The notes beneath the pieces are model-generated. The model saw only the letters and a program-made list of their open reading frames with translations. It searched no databases and was not told the origin of the DNA. Of a DNA stretch of 64,000 bases, positions 48,379 through 59,830 are shown one piece after another (position 1 is the first letter of the stretch; every line of letters starts with the position of its first letter). The position numbers were made by a program, and so were the translations under genes. Source of the stretch: Sipunculus nudus (Eukaryota > Annelida > Sipuncula > Golfingiida > Sipunculidae); NCBI GenBank assembly GCA_026874595.1, contig CM049306.1, positions 9,943,019 to 10,007,018 of the forward strand, in the 5' to 3' direction.

Positions 48379-48422
<44 letters not shown>
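48379..48422. repeat. (GA)n microsatellite
   Basis: About 22 GA dinucleotides with one AAAG interruption. Confidence 0.95.
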
Positions 48423-48466
48423 TTTAACCCTCAGCGCTTTTCGGGGCGTTAACATCACCAAGAATA

Positions 48467-48550
48467 AAGAGGAACCCCGCCTTGCGACCACCCCAAAATT
48501 ACGACCACTTTGGTCTGTCCCCGAGGTGGTCATAATTGTGGGTTCCACCT
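48467..48550. mobile_element. 84-bp MITE related to the pogo-like element
   Basis: Flanked by TA on both sides (48465-48466 and 48551-48552). The ends AAGAGGAACCCC and GGGTTCCACCT are decayed versions of the CAGTGGAACCCC type ends at 21844-22940. The interior has inverted GCGACCACC and GAGGTGGTC motifs, so almost the whole element can fold on itself. Confidence 0.55.
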
Positions 48551-48553
48551 TAT

Positions 48554-48888
48554 AGTTCAGGTCAAGGCCTCGTGCTCCTTCTTAATAATGAATGTTACAT
48601 AACGTGCCACCTGGAAAAATATGTGTTTGTGTGTTGGGTATTCATTTGTTGACTTGGAGGCGGTATTTAAGACCATATCCATTTTCAAGTGCATCTTTTT
48701 TACGCGATTCACTTGTTAATGTACATATATTTCCACCGTTGTTCCGTTCTGACGGCTGTGCATGATATCTATTGAGGCAATGTAAAGATGAGGCCATGAT
48801 TGGTCTTTTATTCAAGAAACGTGGACGCTGGATTGAACAAAAGGCTTTATGTTTTGTTGAACCCTCTGGATAAAATTTTTCACAATTC
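48554..48888. other. Unique sequence, no gene seen
   Basis: No feature supported. Confidence 0.4.
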
Positions 48889-48960
48889 TAATGTTAACCT
48901 GTAGACTTATTGTAATGTTAGCCTGTAGACTCAGTGTAATGTTATCCTGTAGACTGAGTG
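48889..48960 (+). repeat. 24-bp tandem repeat, three units
   Basis: TAATGTTAACCTGTAGACTT-type units start at 48889, 48913 and 48937, with three or four differences between units. Confidence 0.9.
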
Positions 48961-50460
48961 TAGGTCCAACAGATTTTTATGATAAGTACGTCCTTTTCCT
49001 ACATTGATCTGGAGGTGTTATAAAATGTTCGTGTTATAATGATACTTCCACAAAGTTTTACTTTCCATATTTTCACATGTGTATATTTGGTTTGTAACAT
49101 TTTATATTACAGTTGCCGATGATTCTCAGGTGATTCATGTATTGTCATATGCCTCGGGCTTTAATTCGGACAAGCGCCACACAAAGTAAACAATTTTGTC
49201 ATTTTTATCAAATAGATATACATGCTATACATATACTAGGCATTTATGCATTTCTCATACCTGGAAAGGAGTAGAAAAAGATTTAGAACTGGTAGTTTTA
49301 TCAAATAAAGTGCAGTCTGACGTTCACAGGCTTAAGGTAGATACTTTTTAGTCTAGAATACATTTGGTGGTTCTACCTTAACTAAACAAGTATAAAACTT
49401 GAAGACTGATTACGTCAGGACTGCTTGCTGTTCGGTCATCCAAACTATCCGCCTACTTATTCTGTGTGATACATCACGACTGATGAGAGTCGTGGGGAAC
49501 AACCGTTATGAACAGATAATAAAGACACGTATTTCCTTCGGGAACAGTGCCCTGTACAGCATGCCCAGATTTAATTTATATCTAATTCCTATGACAAATC
49601 ATGAACGTTACAAATAAGATTCATTATGTCTACGGGTAAAGGAACAAACCAGATGCGATGATTCAGAGCGGTCAGTCCAGTCCTTGTATTTATCTGCACA
49701 ATATTATCTTTATTTAAAGAGAGGTCACATTTAATTTAAAATCACAAATACAATTTCCAGCTTTACTTCCGATTATTATAATGGATTATTACACTAAATA
49801 AAAATTTGGGAAGCCATCAATGATAATTCTGTTTCTGCTAATATTCCATTAAGAACCAGGATAACGTGTCACCCTTCTCATGGTCATAGCTTATTATAAG
49901 ACTACAATACTAATATGCGTTGACAATACTAATACGTATTAGGACAGTCAATGGCGAAATATGTGTTTTCTGCAATATCTCACGAAGTTACTCACTTATT
50001 TAGAAATACTTATACACTTACTCAATCATTTAAAAATACATACATGTATATGTTTCCAGGGTCATCAATTGATTCGAAACATCCAGGAAAAAAGATCATA
50101 TATTGAAAGTAGATTTATAAAAAAAAAAACTTTTATTTCTAAGGTAATAATACCATATCCCAAAAAATATCGGTCGTTTTGCGATTAAATGTTTATTACA
50201 GAAATCTGCAAAAAAATGACTGGTCTTTTGCATATCATCAAAACCTGTATTTCCATAGTTAAGTATTGGAGATACTGTAGCTGTATCTATTTTTTGTATA
50301 AGGATAGATCCATGGCTTATAGTGGCAGTGTCTCTTGAATAAAGATGAAATTATTCATACAATGATATGTTATTGTTAAGCCTACTGGATTTCAGGTTAT
50401 ATATGTACGGGGTTAGGAATAGTCCAGAGTCATTACCTATCGTTAATACATTAGAGCGAA
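48961..50460. other. Unique sequence with a short palindromic remnant
   Basis: TTAAGGTAGA (49332-49341) and TCTACCTTAA (49372-49381) form a 10-bp perfect inverted repeat 30 bp apart. Similar GTTAAGGTAG motifs are at 2915 and 40823, suggesting decayed ends of a small inverted-repeat element. No gene seen. Confidence 0.4.
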
Positions 50461-50585
50461 TCTCAGAGGTTCTATACCGAGATATCACCATAACGCCATT
50501 GAGGCACCGGTGGGGTTCCATCCGGGGACCTTCTGCCCCGATGTCCAATGCCTTAATCACTAGGGTACGCCCTTCCCCTTGTACC
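50460..50585 (-). mobile_element. tRNA-derived SINE
   Basis: On the minus strand an A-box-like TACCCTAGTGATTAAGG (50551-50567) is followed by TTGGAC, a GGTCCCCGG block and GGAACCCC at 50514-50521, where a B box would lie. The arrangement copies a tRNA head (compare the usual TAGCCTAGTGGTTA). The B box is degenerate, so this is an old copy. The tail beyond GGTGCCTCAATGG is not recognised. Confidence 0.5.
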
Positions 50586-50589
50586 TGTA

Positions 50590-51987
50590 TCTATATTTTA
50601 TAGATATAAATATCTTTGGATACATTTATGTTATGTCTATCTATTTTAAGTTACTCCCTATTCTTGTTGAATTATGTGATACTTCCAATTAACATGACTC
50701 TGACAGTTCTAGCACATCAGTTGCGTCATATCGACCCTCGTGCATTACCCGCACATCTGATGCTTTGAATGAATCTAAAGCAGCTGATCTAAAGTTCAAA
50801 AATGTTCATTTTGACTCAGTATTTTCACAATGAAGACCTTCTTTAATGCTCCCTCCAGCCCTTTTTAAATCATCTATATACAATTAAGGTGTATACTTGT
50901 GGTATACACTTAATGAGAAGAGACACCTACTATATATAATGATTATTTTTACAACATTCCCGGCGTTATAACGTCCTTGGTATGTGGATATACACTTGAG
51001 CTTAATATGCTTTGACAGACAGGCAGCTATTCCGGTCAGTAGTGGAAGTAAGATGGTAACGAAATAAAACAGTTTATGAATTGCTGACGCAGGTAATATT
51101 ATTTTTTATGAATTTCCTTTAAATGCTTTTATAACTACCGATGGTGCTTCAGGTCTCTATTTAAGGCGAAACCATATGAATGTCTCAGACATGTGTTATA
51201 TGAACCTGGGGACAGTAAGGTACAGATGGTTATAATGTGTCTGGGTTATTTTATATATTTGGTGCAAATCTTATTATCTATAACCTGTGACTCTTACTGA
51301 TTTGTAAGCAAATCCCTGAGATTCTTTCAACCACCGCAGAGGGCTTTGCTTGTCGGTGGTATAATGTCTTTCAGAAAAAAAATCTTGTTTTTCACTTTTG
51401 AGAAAGGTTATATTTCATTTTACCGGGCATATTATTTTGTTTCTCCGAGACCTTTTAGACTTCTTTGAAGCTGGATTATTAACTACAGACTGGCTTAGCT
51501 AAGATTAAAAACCTTGACAGCTGACTTATCCTGAACAATCGGAAAATACAATGACGACATTAAATCTCAGGATGTCGTTTTCTTTACTGGGTACCGACCT
51601 ACTTTTCATCAACTTGATTAAAATGTCCATATCCAAAAAATGCAACCAACGTTCGTGCCAGGAGACTTTTAACCAACCTTGACAGTAATTAAGGATTGGC
51701 AAGGAGTGCGACATTTTGCTGTGTGGGCCCAATGATTAGCAGCAACAGACGTAGAAAAGTTTAGCGGTTTCCTGTATACAATATCTCTGAAGTGGATAAG
51801 AGTTTTGTAACAAAATATATGATTTTGGATGATGTACTTAACAACAGACCTTGGAAAAGAGTAATCTACCTGAAGTTCTTTAAATGGTCGTGATCAGAGG
51901 TCCGACATCATCGTTAAAACGAGGACATTTTATGGATAATAGGTAAACCACTGTCCCCCAAACCAAGTATGTCACGACGAGGAAAAT
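50590..51987. other. Unique sequence, no gene seen
   Basis: No frame above 70 codons and no repeat family recognised. Confidence 0.4.
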
Positions 51988-52266
51988 ATGCTGTTACAGG
52001 TGCTCTTCTTATTGTGTGACACGGGCGTGGCTCCTGTTGTTGCGCTCGTGTCTGGCCGCGTATTACATTCTATGTTTAATCCGTACTGGTTGAACTCTCG
52101 TTGTCATGTAAGCCTTGGGTTTTCACGCCTGGTCGTGGGTCACGTGATGAGCCTGGTGTGTGGAGATACACAGCGCTGTTTTTCTAGAGAATTCCTGAAA
52201 CGCGTGTTGTGCAAGACCTTATAGACTGTTTGAGAAGTGGAAAATTTTCGGCTTGGGGTGTGAAGG

Positions 52267-52276
52267 TATATAAAGG
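52267..52276 (+). promoter_or_regulatory. TATA box of the LTR
   Basis: TATATAAAGG, followed about 25-30 bp downstream by a purine-rich GAGGGCAGAGAGAACAG where transcription would start. It could drive read-through transcription to the right. Confidence 0.6.
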
Positions 52277-52640
52277 GGCTGTTTTTTAGAATCAGAGGGC
52301 AGAGAGAACAGCAGACCAGATTCCAGCAGACGCAGAAGCTTGTGTCAGATTCTAGGACCTTATCCGACGAATGCGGCAATTATAGATGTTCAAAGACTTT
52401 CTCCTGGATTTTATGCATTTGGACTTCAGTTTACTTTCTGGGTTGTTGCAAAAACTTTCCACTGGACTGTCATTCTCCGAGAGTTTACATTTAAAGGACT
52501 TATCGTTGTGATGGTGTTGGTATCCAGGTAGTAGCTGTACACATTATTTTCTATGTGATCGTATTGACTCGTTGCTGTACCGCTGTTTTACTGTATAATT
52601 GTATTGATTTAGTGTATTGTAATGTTAGGGTTGTTTTAAG

Positions 52641-52646
52641 AATAAA
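52641..52646 (+). terminator. Polyadenylation signal of the LTR
   Basis: AATAAA preceding an AT-rich stretch inside the LTR, in the order expected after the TATA box. Confidence 0.5.
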
Positions 52647-52805
52647 TTATAATTATTTGTTAACAGAAAACCACTGACTTCTTCATTCATTCCTTTAGAC
52701 ATTTCACGCTGCCTAGTGTTACAGAATCTGATTTCTGATCTCCGTTGCAGAATTTGTGTTCATCGCGCATACGTGATCTGTTTATATTAGGTTCCGTAAC
52801 AATGC

Positions 52806-53529
52806 TCTTAAATTGATAGGGCAAGTTTAACTCAGTAAGTAAATAAATTATACTGCATGTGACCCGACATAAAAAAACACCCCAGTCAATTTCCAAAACG
52901 TTTTTGCACGAAAGACAAGAACATTAAAACAGTTTCGAACTGTTTTGTTCCTTTGTAATTTTTCAGAACCAGCCCCCGAAGTTGATCATGTCCCCCATGC
53001 GGTTCCGTTGTGTCTATTTAATTAGTATGATATATAGGAAAAAACATTGTCCGTTTACCATGATCGCGGAATAAATCCCATACTGAAAAGCGATAATTTT
53101 ATTTACTCTGCTCAAATTAAGATGTTCGGTTATGTAAATACACTAACACATTACCAGAATTCGATTATTTTATTATGAAAAAAATTTGGAACATTCTATG
53201 CGTAAAATCTTGCTTGAAATCCTTATGAATGATAACTTGTGGTATTAAAAAGAGTAAAAGATAAAAGATTCCGATATTGATTAGAACACTGAAGGAAGTA
53301 GTTAACCCCTCTGAGTCTCCCTTAGAAAAGCGAGGCAATAAAGGCCTTATTCGTGACTTCAGAAGATATCGATTGGTATAAAACCGAGTGGGCGAACGCT
53401 GAATACTAAAAGCTGTATAAGGAGCGAAATCAAAGTTTAAAAAATTCAAGATTCGACTACCCGTTTTGACAGTTGACGTTCGCGCTACAGTCTTTGCTTA
53501 GCGGGTCACTGATATGGGATATTCCATAT
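52806..53529. other. Unique sequence, no gene seen
   Basis: Frames under 95 codons, no recognisable motifs. Confidence 0.4.
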
Positions 53530-54615
53530 GGAGGAGTGAAGGTTATACTTATAGACTATCCTCTGGAGAGGATGCAGTTTACACATATTTACCTGGTTGT
53601 GAAAGAAAAGTACGAGCAGACCAAGGTATAGTGATTTGGATTAAATTTCAACACCATAAGTTTGTGCATAATATGATTATTTTGGACCTCCGGTATAAAT
53701 ATATCTTAGTTTCGTTTGGAACTCATCATTTTTTCGTTAACTCTGTGAATTTTTTGCGATGGCGCAGCGTCTCCCAAACATACTCCATCGTTTCTAGTAA
53801 ATATCTCAACAGCCACCACAGCTGTCATCATGAAATTAAGATTTTGGTGGTGCCATCTATGTAGATATACTTTCTGCGGGCCAGAATAATCGTTTCCTAA
53901 ATATTCGTGTCCCAATAGAGTCATAAAATATTCATTATTTGGCTTTCATATCATATTCAGCAATTTCGTAGAGGAAGGGTAATAAAATGAATATAATTTC
54001 AGTCGAATTATTTATGAAAATTACTTCTTATGATACATTAAAATTTGGTCAGTCATCAAATTTGACAACTGGATGCTAAGCAGACAAGATGTAATGTTTG
54101 TTACCAAATATCTCAGAAACGGCTGCATACAATCAACACCAAATTTCACTGGACTATTAATCATGTTATTGCTTTGTGATTTTCAGCTCCAGGTGTCGCC
54201 AGTTGTGTTGACCTATACTTTCTGCGGACCGCAATGACTGTTCTCCTTTTCTAAGTTAAATCAGAAAGTTTTTATATTTTTGCCTTCATATCATAATCAT
54301 CAGTTCGTCAAAGGAAGGGAAATAAAACGAATTTGAATTCAGTCAAATTATTTTCAACATGCTGTATTTACAGAAATTCAAATTTGGTCTATCACAAAAT
54401 TTGACAAGATCGTTTGCATACAAAATGTAATGTTTGTTACTAAATATCTCAGGAATGTCTGCAGCTATCAACAACACATTTAATTTGGTATAGTAATCGT
54501 ATGACTGCTATAGTAATCTGTAGGTGGCGCCGTCTATATTAATTTAATTTTCTGTGAGTCGAAATATTTTCAGCCTTTCAATAATTAAGTAAGAAAAGAT
54601 TGATACTATAGCTTT
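53530..54615 (+). repeat. ~345-bp tandem array, about three units
   Basis: The landmark ATACTTTCTGCGG is at 53867 and 54215, and its decayed form is near 54535, giving periods of 348 and 320 bp. Other shared phrases are TAATGTTTGTTACCAAATAT / TAATGTTTGTTACTAAATAT and 'aaaggaagggaaataaaacgaa'. Each unit has a GGTGGCGCC-like phrase before the landmark (GGTGGTGCCATCTA, GGTGTCGCCAG, GGTGGCGCCGTCTA), reminiscent of the 335-bp array. The 116-codon frame across the first unit is broken in the others. Confidence 0.8.
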
Positions 54616-56655
54616 CATATGATGGAAAGTATTTCTGTTGTTTTTTTTTTTTAATTTAAAATTAATGAGTGTCAAAAAATGTATGACAAATTGACATACT
54701 GTCACCATTTTCACAACACTGATGCGTTAAGTCTAAAACATAGATGACCTTGGCTCATCTTTCAAAGTCACAGATGTGATCTTCCTAAAACGTTCTTAGC
54801 GCAATGCCTTGAGAAGAATAAGAGGCACAGTCACCAAACTTACACCAATGATGCACCACATAAAGGGCCAGGCCTTCACCTGTTGTGGCATACCTTTGCT
54901 TTCAGTTACTTCGTCTGGACCGGGAAGGGAGAATAATTACGTCAGCCACAAATTGTTATTTCCGTTATGTGGCAAATTTACGCGTGTAACATAGGGAAGC
55001 AGTGTTTAAAATTATTGATGCAGTTTTATAAAGTGTGTTCGAACTCATACGTTGTCAAACCAATTAAAAGAGGACCATCTACCGTTTGATCATACTGGAT
55101 CTCCATGGATTGACTTAAAATATGAAATATGAAAAACGGGGGAAATCCTGATATAAGGACACACACATTGGTTATCAGATGACCAGTCTCTTTAAAACTA
55201 AGATGAAATAGTTCTTTGACTTAAGGTTTAGTTGCTCCAACATATTTATATACGTTGGACCCAATAAACCGGTGTATATAAAGACAATTTATTCTATCAT
55301 TTCTGCTTATAATAATCCGTTGGAATATTGGAACATATATCTCTGGGTTTTATTTTGTCTTTGCCTTGAATGCAAATGTGCATGCGCGTCGAGGGACCAG
55401 AAACTGACAAATCCCACCTTGTAAATTTCAGTGACACAGCTGGTCTGAGGTCATTTATTTTAGTACAGGCGAACCAATGTTAATATCATTTCGTATGACC
55501 TTCTTATGACCTTAAGGTCACTTATATACATTTAGATTTAACTAGGATGCTACAACGCATTGTGGGTAATCACATTGAACTTATATAGGCTTATATATAT
55601 AGTATGTATAGATTAAACTACCACTGTAGCTATATTTGCACTGTTTAATTATTAACTCATATTTCAAGAATGTTTCAAGAGTGGTTTCAAATCGCTTAAA
55701 TATTGCATACTGGGCAACACATAAGTTCTGCCAAGTATGATAAACTGCTGCTGTTATAAACATTCTTAAAATAGGGCGTTCAACCATAACCATTGTTTAA
55801 TTCTATATACATACATAAAATACATATATTCTTTTATGAAAATTCCAGAAACGTATCCACCGATATAACGACCAACAAAAGGAGACAGGATCATCAGAAG
55901 AGTTTACCTTAAATGTTTCCACAGCATCTCTTTTATTTCTACTACACGTGATAGGTGAAAATATAAAAAAAATAACGTTCTCATTCTTGTCAGGAAGTAA
56001 GGAGCCAAAAGTCCGGAAAATTCCCGAATATGTACGTGTTTTTTTTTTACGTTCTTTCTGTCTCATAACTGTTTTGTTCAACGGGGTCTCAACTGATAGA
56101 GGAAGTTAATTGTGTTTCTCTATCATTATGTTATTTGCATCAATTTGCACCTGGGCCCAATTTTACTGAATAGACAGATAAAAAAATATTTATTTCTTCC
56201 CAACTCAAAAGAAAAAGATCTTAAAATTGAAGTGAAAAACAATGTGGGCATCTGGTATGTAAAAGTAAGCCGTGCACAAGTAACGTACTGATTAAACAAA
56301 AACTATAAACCTGTTTATACTTCCTCAGGAAGTATTCTGTTTTTGTCGCCAGTGGTTGTTGGTTTGCACGATAGCAAACTTTATTTAATACGGTTAGAAA
56401 GGATTATGATAACATTTTGAAGAGGGTAGGGTTCAATCTGTTAAATATTTTGATAATCTGGATCAACCAAACCTGTTTTATTTAAAGGACATTTTAGCAT
56501 TCTGAAACAGGGCAATTGAGAGAGTCGTCATTCTTCAGTATTAATTTTTTATGTTTCGTATCAGGAAATATTTCATATTATTTATCAAAACTTTTCTTCA
56601 AAATGTGGACATATGACGCTCGATTAATTTATCCTAAACGTATTGTATGATATCC
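54616..56655. other. Unique sequence, no gene seen
   Basis: Contains a small palindrome TCCAAC...GTTGGA near 55235-55258 and otherwise nothing supported. Confidence 0.4.
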
Positions 56656-56656
56656 T

Positions 56657-56956
56657 AGACTGTTTTAAAAAATAAACCTGCATTGAAGGTTCTATTAAGA
56701 ACCCCACACATGGGTTTCCACCAAGAGCTTTTCAAGGTTCCCCACTCAGTCCATCGTGAAGAACCCTGGGGGTTCCTCTTAGAACCTCTGAAGAGGTTCT
56801 AGATGGAACCTTATAGGTTTCTTAAAAGAACCCTTGGGAGTATCAAAAGGGAATCCCGTCTTTAAGGTTCCAGCTGGAACCATAAAAGGTTCCCCACTCA
56901 GTCCACTCTGGAGAACCTTTGGTTTCTGGCTGGAACCCATTTTTCTTAGAGTGTTG
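56657..56956. mobile_element. GGTTC-rich MITE with related inverted ends
   Basis: A ~300-bp segment packed with AAGGTTC / GAACCTT motifs in both orientations, for example AGAACCTCTGAAGAGGTTCT at 56791-56810, an 8-bp-arm hairpin. The right end CCCATTTTTCTTAGAGTGT is an imperfect inverted copy of the left end, AGACTGTTTTAAAAAATAAAC. Inside, AAGGTTCCCCACTCAGTCCA occurs at 56735 and 56886, a 151-bp direct duplication. No coding sequence. The superfamily is not assigned and no target duplication was found. Confidence 0.6.
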
Positions 56957-56959
56957 GAG

Positions 56960-59107
56960 GAAACTCTAAGAACAGATTTATGAATGGAGTGGAAGTATAA
57001 GCGGAAACTTTAGAAATGGAGAGAAAGTTGTCTCCCCCTGCCTCAAATTTTACCTTATTTTAGCTGTCTTTGTTGTGGCGGACAGCGCAGACCTGTGATG
57101 CAACCATAGGGTCGGTAAACCGTCGGTAAATCTGTCACCTTGGATTGATATATTTCCGGTGCTTGCGTAACACACATCATTGTTTGAGCAGGATCCTTGT
57201 AATTATTCAGGGTCTGGTGATCAAAATAATGGCGTTGATCAATATGTGGTCTTTGAGTGCATTCTACCTAGGATTTTTATAACAGAGATGTGTCTAGTAT
57301 ATAGGGGTTGCGTTCGTAAGCTTTGATGAACACCGCGAACTACGCATATTCAAATGATTCTTCATGTGTATTTATCTTGATTTAAAAAATACAGACTTTC
57401 AAAGACAAATGGGAATGAGGGGTCCTTTTGCAGGGAAGGAAATATTTAAAGAAAAGTGAACTTAGTGACAGGTTTTCAACCGTACAGTCATGGATTCACA
57501 TACTTGTACACTCTCTTGATCTTCCGAGAAAATACCGGGCGTTCTCGGAAGTGAACATCACGTCCAGTTAAATTCAGATATTAAAAATTATTTCGGGAAA
57601 CAATAGTAAAGGCAGCTTGGATATCTTAGCACACACGTAAGCTTCGTCAGCAAAATAAAACAAGCTGTATCATTCAATAGAATAGCACCTCTCCAGAAAT
57701 ATGGCGGTCGGTACTGCTATAACATTAACGGTATATGGTCATAACTAATTGGTAGGATATTTTCAAATATATGAAAACAGTATAGCAAATAGAATAATCT
57801 TAAATTTTATGTTTATGTTTTCATCAAGCCGCTTCTTCATACACGAAATTGGTCGGCCATAAATGCATAACTGAACATGTTCATTAATTTTCTGTTGCTG
57901 AATTATGATGGATGAGAACAATCATTTATGACTATAGCCAACTTTACTTAACAACTTTACTCTCCAGTGTATTAATATTTCACGTTTTTATGGTAGGCCC
58001 CCACACCTACTGGGGTCGTGATAATGTAAAAGTCGTGATAGATCGTACGTTGTAGCGGGGTCTATGTTGACCTCTGATTGGAGGCGCGGGGTTCTCATCC
58101 TTGAGCAGATGAATGTGCGAGCCAGCCAGACTCGGCAGCCAGCAGGTGATAGTTTCGTATTAATATTCTCAACGTCCCGCATTTCCTTGTTGACTGTGAC
58201 GTGTGGAAATACCACCAGGGCGTAAATACACTGCAGCCATCCGCTTAAAATATTATATTACAACCGATGATAAGCGTGTTAAAAGCGACTCAAAAACGGG
58301 GCGCTGTATTTTACAATCAATCGACGGCATGTAATTACTAGGGATGTGTTATGGTCGGAATCTCGACAAATCATGTTCATATATCACAGCGTTTCTCGTG
58401 ACAATCCTAATGTGCCTGCCATTTTCCCGGAGCAGTTTTCTCACAGGCTTGTTTTACACTGACATCCCGATTTACTAATATAATATATCGCAATAAAACC
58501 ACTAAACCTAGGGTACGTTGCTGGTTTATCACTTCCAAAAGAGTTGTGTGTATTAGTCTTCTATCATGGAATCAGTCTAAGTTTTCTTATTTATTCCATA
58601 TACTGATGGAACACAAATTATATTAATTGAAATGGAAATCAAAATTTGTTTTTATTTTATATTTACAATGAATTAAACCCATTTTGTGAATGGGAAGGTT
58701 TAAGATGAATGGATAAGGATATTTGCATCCATCTAGCTATTATATAGTAAATCCTCATATTTTATATAAACTTTTCAATTAAAACTGAAAAGAACATATT
58801 TACAATGTATTAAAGACACGGTTGATGTACGTGAAAGAATGAGTAGATTTTGCCTCTACTATCACGAAACAGATTTTTGTGTTATTCTCTGTTTTGTTTT
58901 TAAAAAAAAGACCTCTAAACAGATTCCCTGAGACTAGAATCAACGGATTTTTGGATATTTCTTTCATAAGTTGGTACAACTATGTACACTTTTTATGACA
59001 CCAGACCCAGTTTCTAGTTTTTCCACGTCGAAACCTCTAACGATTGCGACTAACATGTTTTGAAAAAGATTAAACAAATAAGGAAGAAGAAATTTCACTG
59101 AGTGGTA

Positions 59108-59110
<3 letters not shown>
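56960..59110. other. Unique sequence, no gene seen
   Basis: Frames under 80 codons without motifs. No repeat family recognised. Confidence 0.4.

Positions 59111-59176
<66 letters not shown>
59111..59176. repeat. (AT)n microsatellite
   Basis: About 33 AT dinucleotides without interruption. Confidence 0.95.
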
Positions 59177-59180
<4 letters not shown>

Positions 59181-59772
59181 CATGACCATGAGGATGTCAC
59201 TCCTTTCATCTGTTTACTCTCAGCATATTCAGATTTCTGGATATTTGACTCCAACGTACAAGACTGTGGTAAAATTTCAGGTATATAGTTTCGACCTCAG
59301 AGCCTGTGCATTTATATCTGATATGTCGGTCACATACATACAGACTGCAGCCTTGAAACAGATTTATACCCCGTGGGGGTGGGGGGCGGGGGGATGCACT
59401 CTTCCGCTTTAAAAGTCGACGGTAAGTTCTACTGAAAAGGCTTCCTGTGTAAGATGCACGCCGTGCTTTTCTGTCTGAATGCATTGAAGATTCTAAACAG
59501 TGCTCATAGTGCTGATCCCATTAAAAAAAAATCTCGATAGTTAACATCCGTGCTGATTGAGTAATTAAAAGATTATTTCACAGAGGTACAGGATGTCATT
59601 CAAAACGCCCGAAACCACCTAACTCACCACACAGTAACGTTATTATGAACAAGTGTGCTTTGAACACCTCTTGTGTTCGCCGGTGACATCAACTTTCATT
59701 ATGTTCATTTAGGTATTCATGCTGCATATTCTAAATATTAAAATTTCATTCATATATTCAGAATAAAATTAC

Positions 59773-59775
<3 letters not shown>
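59177..59775. other. Unique sequence with a G-rich tract
   Basis: No gene supported. GGGGGTGGGGGGCGGGGGG (59375-59393) is a strong G-quadruplex candidate on the plus strand. Confidence 0.5.

Positions 59776-59828
<53 letters not shown>
59776..59828. repeat. (TA)n microsatellite
   Basis: About 26 TA dinucleotides without interruption. Confidence 0.95.

Positions 59829-59830
<2 letters not shown>

Larger units (their letters stand above)
51992..52801 (+). mobile_element. Solo LTR of an LTR retrotransposon (Gypsy-like)
   Basis: The 810-bp segment starts TGTTAC and ends GTAACA, the inverted TG...CA termini of an LTR, and has a matching 4-bp target duplication. Inside, in plus orientation, are a TATA box TATATAAAGG (52267-52276) and a polyadenylation signal AATAAA (52641-52646), about 375 bp apart, giving a normal U3-R-U5 layout. 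No gag, pol, primer binding site or second LTR lies on either side, so it is a recombined solo LTR. Clean ends and target duplication suggest a fairly young insertion. Gypsy is inferred from the 4-bp duplication and termini only. The open frames inside (62-79 codons) are incidental. Confidence 0.8.
51988..52805. repeat. 4-bp target-site duplication ATGC around the solo LTR
   Basis: ATGC at 51988-51991 and at 52802-52805 flank the LTR exactly. Four to six bases is usual for LTR retrotransposon insertion. Confidence 0.7.

Noticed and set aside
53514-53864. 116-codon frame
   Set aside because: It lies in the ~345-bp tandem array and is not preserved in the following units.
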